From NCBI GenBank assembly GCA_024404475.1, contig JAKSPV010000093.1:1-5372 (forward strand): DNA of 5,372 nt, read 5' to 3'. Within the stretch, counting starts at the first letter, position 1; every line of letters begins with the position of its first letter. The notes under the pieces are model-generated. The model worked only from the letters and a program-made list of their open reading frames with translations. It was not told the origin of the DNA and did no database searches. The stretch comes from Clostridia bacterium (GTDB lineage Bacteria; Bacillota; Clostridia; Oscillospirales; CAG-272). The position numbers and the translations under genes are program-made. Shown here piece by piece: positions 3,706-5,372 of this stretch.

Positions 3706-4755
3706 ATGAAACGGAAAGCGGCGGATTATCTCATATACGACGAAGCGACCGGTCTGTATCGGGAAGATCCCGAACAGGCGGTACGCGATGACGTGGAGCG
3801 CCATCACTGGCGCGCGGTCGGACGTACAGTTCTCAAAGACTGGCGTTTGTACGCGATGCTGGTCCCGATGCTCCTTGTCTTTTTATTCTGGCGTTATTTC
3901 CCGATGTACGAGCTGCTCGGCTGCTTCAAGGTCGGTGACGACGTCAAGGCGGTATCCGATCAGTTTTTCCTCGGCTTCTCCAACTTCCGCTCGCTGCTCG
4001 TCGGCTCCAACGCACCCGATTTCTGGCGCGCGCTCCGCAACACGTTCCTGCTCAGTTTCTACGGGCTTTGCTTCGGCTTCCCGGTACCGATCATTCTGGC
4101 GCTGTTCTTCAACGAGATCCGCTCGAACATCGCCCGCAGCGTCTACCAAGTCCTCACTTACCTGCCGAAGTTCATCTCAACGGTCGTCATGACCTCCCTG
4201 ATCACGCTGCTCATCAAGCAGTCCTCGATCATCTCCGACATGGGCATCATCTCGAAATTCCTCGTCAGCATCGGCGCGATCTCCGAGGAGGTCGGCAGAG
4301 CCGGTATGCTCAACAACCCGTTATTCTTCCGCGCGATCTATCAGCTCAGCGGCATCTGGGAGGGCGCCGGCTACGGCAGCATCGTCTACTTCGCGGCGAT
4401 CATCGCGATCTCTCCGACCAGCTACGAGGCGGCGCAGATCGACGGCGCGAACAAATGGGCGCAGATGAGGTACGTCGTTCTGCCGAGCATCCTTTCCACG
4501 ATCGTCATCATGCTGATCACGCGTATCGGCGCACTGCTCAACATCGGCTACGAAAAAGTCATCCTATTGTATAACGTAAACACCTACGTCACGGCGGACG
4601 TCGTCTCGACGTTCTCCTATCGGATCGCCATGGCGGGCAACGCCGCGAAAGGACTTGCCTCTGCCGCGGAAATGATGAACAACGTCATCGGAATGCTCCT
4701 CGTGATCGGCGCCAACACGATCTCGCGCAAGGCGTCCGACGTGTCGCTGTATTAA
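3706..4755 (+). CDS. ABC transporter permease, LplB type (carbohydrate importer)
   Basis: Inner-membrane permease subunit of the MalF/LplB-like branch of the binding-protein-dependent (CUT1) importers, which take up oligosaccharides or related compounds. The 349-residue protein has membrane segments at about 48-66, 113-136, 150-170, 220-237, 260-280 and 325-340. The EAA loop that docks the ATPase is at 240-262, with E241-A-A and G247 in EAAQIDGANKWAQMRYVVLP. Typical LplB features include the NTFLLSFYGLCFGFPVPI stretch at 112-129 and YLPKFISTVV at 152-161. About 45 polar residues precede the first helix (YLIYDEATGLYREDPEQ and beyond), somewhat longer than usual. GAGGAGG (3694-3700) lies 5 nt before the ATG. 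The stop codon is fused to the Shine-Dalgarno of the next permease gene. Substrate cannot be read from the sequence. Confidence 0.93.
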   Translation: MKRKAADYLIYDEATGLYREDPEQAVRDDVERHHWRAVGRTVLKDWRLYAMLVPMLLVFLFWRYFPMYELLGCFKVGDDVKAVSDQFFLGFSNFRSLLVGSNAPDFWRALRNTFLLSFYGLCFGFPVPIILALFFNEIRSNIARSVYQVLTYLPKFISTVVMTSLITLLIKQSSIISDMGIISKFLVSIGAISEEVGRAGMLNNPLFFRAIYQLSGIWEGAGYGSIVYFAAIIAISPTSYEAAQIDGANKWAQMRYVVLPSILSTIVIMLITRIGALLNIGYEKVILLYNVNTYVTADVVSTFSYRIAMAGNAAKGLASAAEMMNNVIGMLLVIGANTISRKASDVSLY

Positions 4756-4767
4756 GGAGGGGATCGC

Positions 4768-5372
4768 GTGAAACGAAGACTTGAAATTTCCGAACTCATC
4801 TTCCGCATCATCAGTTACCTCTTTCTGACCGTGTTCTCGATCTGCTGCCTGTATCCCTTCATCTACGCCGTGTCGGCATCTCTCAGCGGTGCACATGCCG
4901 TCGAATACAGCGAGATCGTCCTGTTCCCGAAAGATATCCAGTTTGAAGCGTTCGCACGGATGTTCAATGACAATATGTTCTGGAACTCTTATTCCAACAC
5001 GTTGTTCATTACGTTCTACGGCATGATCTGGGCGCTCGGCGTCGCCATCCTCGGCGCATACGCGCTCTCCAAAAAACGCCTGCTTTTCCGCAAGGGCTTC
5101 AACTTCTTCCTCGTCTTCACGATGTGGTTTTCCGCCGGCATCGTCCCGCAGTACCTCAATTACCTGAACACGCAGCGCGTCTTCCAGGGCGTCGGCATCA
5201 CCGACGACAAGTGGCTCGTCGTTATCGCCATGGGCATGGCGGCGATGAACATCATCCTGCTCCGCAACGCGTTCGAGGGCGTCCCCTCTGAGATTGAGGA
5301 GGCCGCCATCGTGGACGGCGCGACCGAATGGCAGGTGCTGTCAAAGGTCTATCTGCCGATGAGCAAATCGAC
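4768..5372 (+). CDS. ABC transporter permease, YtcP/AraQ type, 3' end cut by window edge
   Basis: Second permease of the heterodimeric importer, of the MalG-like branch. It starts with GTG at 4768, fixed by AAGGAGG (4754-4760) 7 nt upstream that overlaps the TAA of the previous gene. The 201 visible residues begin MKRRLEISELIFRI. Membrane segments lie at about 12-36, 76-100, 111-130 and 148-166. The signature YPFIYAVSASLS is at 29-40, and the EAA motif at 174-197 (PSEIEEAAIVDGATEW, with E178-A-A and G184) lies near the visible end. The frame stays open to the last base; about 90 residues are probably missing. Its pairing with an LplB-type gene is the standard arrangement; a solute-binding lipoprotein gene is expected beyond the edge. 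Confidence 0.93.
   Translation, partial: MKRRLEISELIFRIISYLFLTVFSICCLYPFIYAVSASLSGAHAVEYSEIVLFPKDIQFEAFARMFNDNMFWNSYSNTLFITFYGMIWALGVAILGAYALSKKRLLFRKGFNFFLVFTMWFSAGIVPQYLNYLNTQRVFQGVGITDDKWLVVIAMGMAAMNIILLRNAFEGVPSEIEEAAIVDGATEWQVLSKVYLPMSKS

Noticed and set aside
4068..4574. 168-codon ORF inside the permease gene
   Set aside because: It is a shifted-frame shadow of the LplB-type permease, rich in Arg/His/Asp as expected for a GC-rich alternative frame, with no start signals.
4564..4896. 110-codon minus-strand ORF across the permease junction
   Set aside because: It is antisense to two well-supported permease genes and resembles no protein family.

Overview
The window looks like a chromosomal segment from an endospore-forming Clostridia-type Firmicute. 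The evidence is a spoIIR gene, AGGAGG-type Shine-Dalgarno sites, and sigma-A promoters with near-consensus TTGACA/TATAAT boxes. The coding sequence is fairly GC-rich and the intergenic DNA AT-rich, which would suit an Oscillospirales/Christensenellales-like gut lineage; that placement is inference.

Left part, minus strand (1-1530): a serC-serA operon for phosphorylated L-serine synthesis. serC (phosphoserine aminotransferase) is complete. serA (D-3-phosphoglycerate dehydrogenase) follows after 13 nt, runs off the left edge, and breaks inside its NAD-binding GxGxxG motif. Two sigma-A-type promoters precede serC. Between them lies a weak terminator-like hairpin, and an inverted repeat sits in the proximal 5' UTR.

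Centre, plus strand (1531-2902): the divergent intergenic region holds a sigma-F-like forespore promoter (GTATA-N15-GGAAATACTC) directly upstream of spoIIR. SpoIIR is the forespore-secreted signal that triggers pro-sigma-E processing. A perfect-consensus sigma-A promoter with three helically phased A-tracts then drives two abutting tRNA genes, elongator tRNA-Met(CAT) and tRNA-Glu(TTC), closed by a 19-bp perfect terminator hairpin. After that comes about 125 bp of non-coding DNA with several small hairpins, a strong palindrome, a tRNA-like T-arm/3'-end remnant and a second terminator. This is the least explained part of the window.

Right part, plus strand (2903-5372): a consensus promoter with a palindrome over its -35 box starts an apparent operon. 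It comprises a 199-aa multi-pass membrane protein (ECF S-component-like, function unproven), a LplB-type ABC permease, and a GTG-started partner permease (YtcP/AraQ type) cut by the right edge. The two permeases are the paired membrane subunits of a carbohydrate-type ABC importer. The solute-binding protein and ATPase are not in the window.

I saw no CRISPR array, transposase or phage gene. The genes are mostly ordinary; the interest lies in the regulatory DNA and in the region behind the tRNAs.
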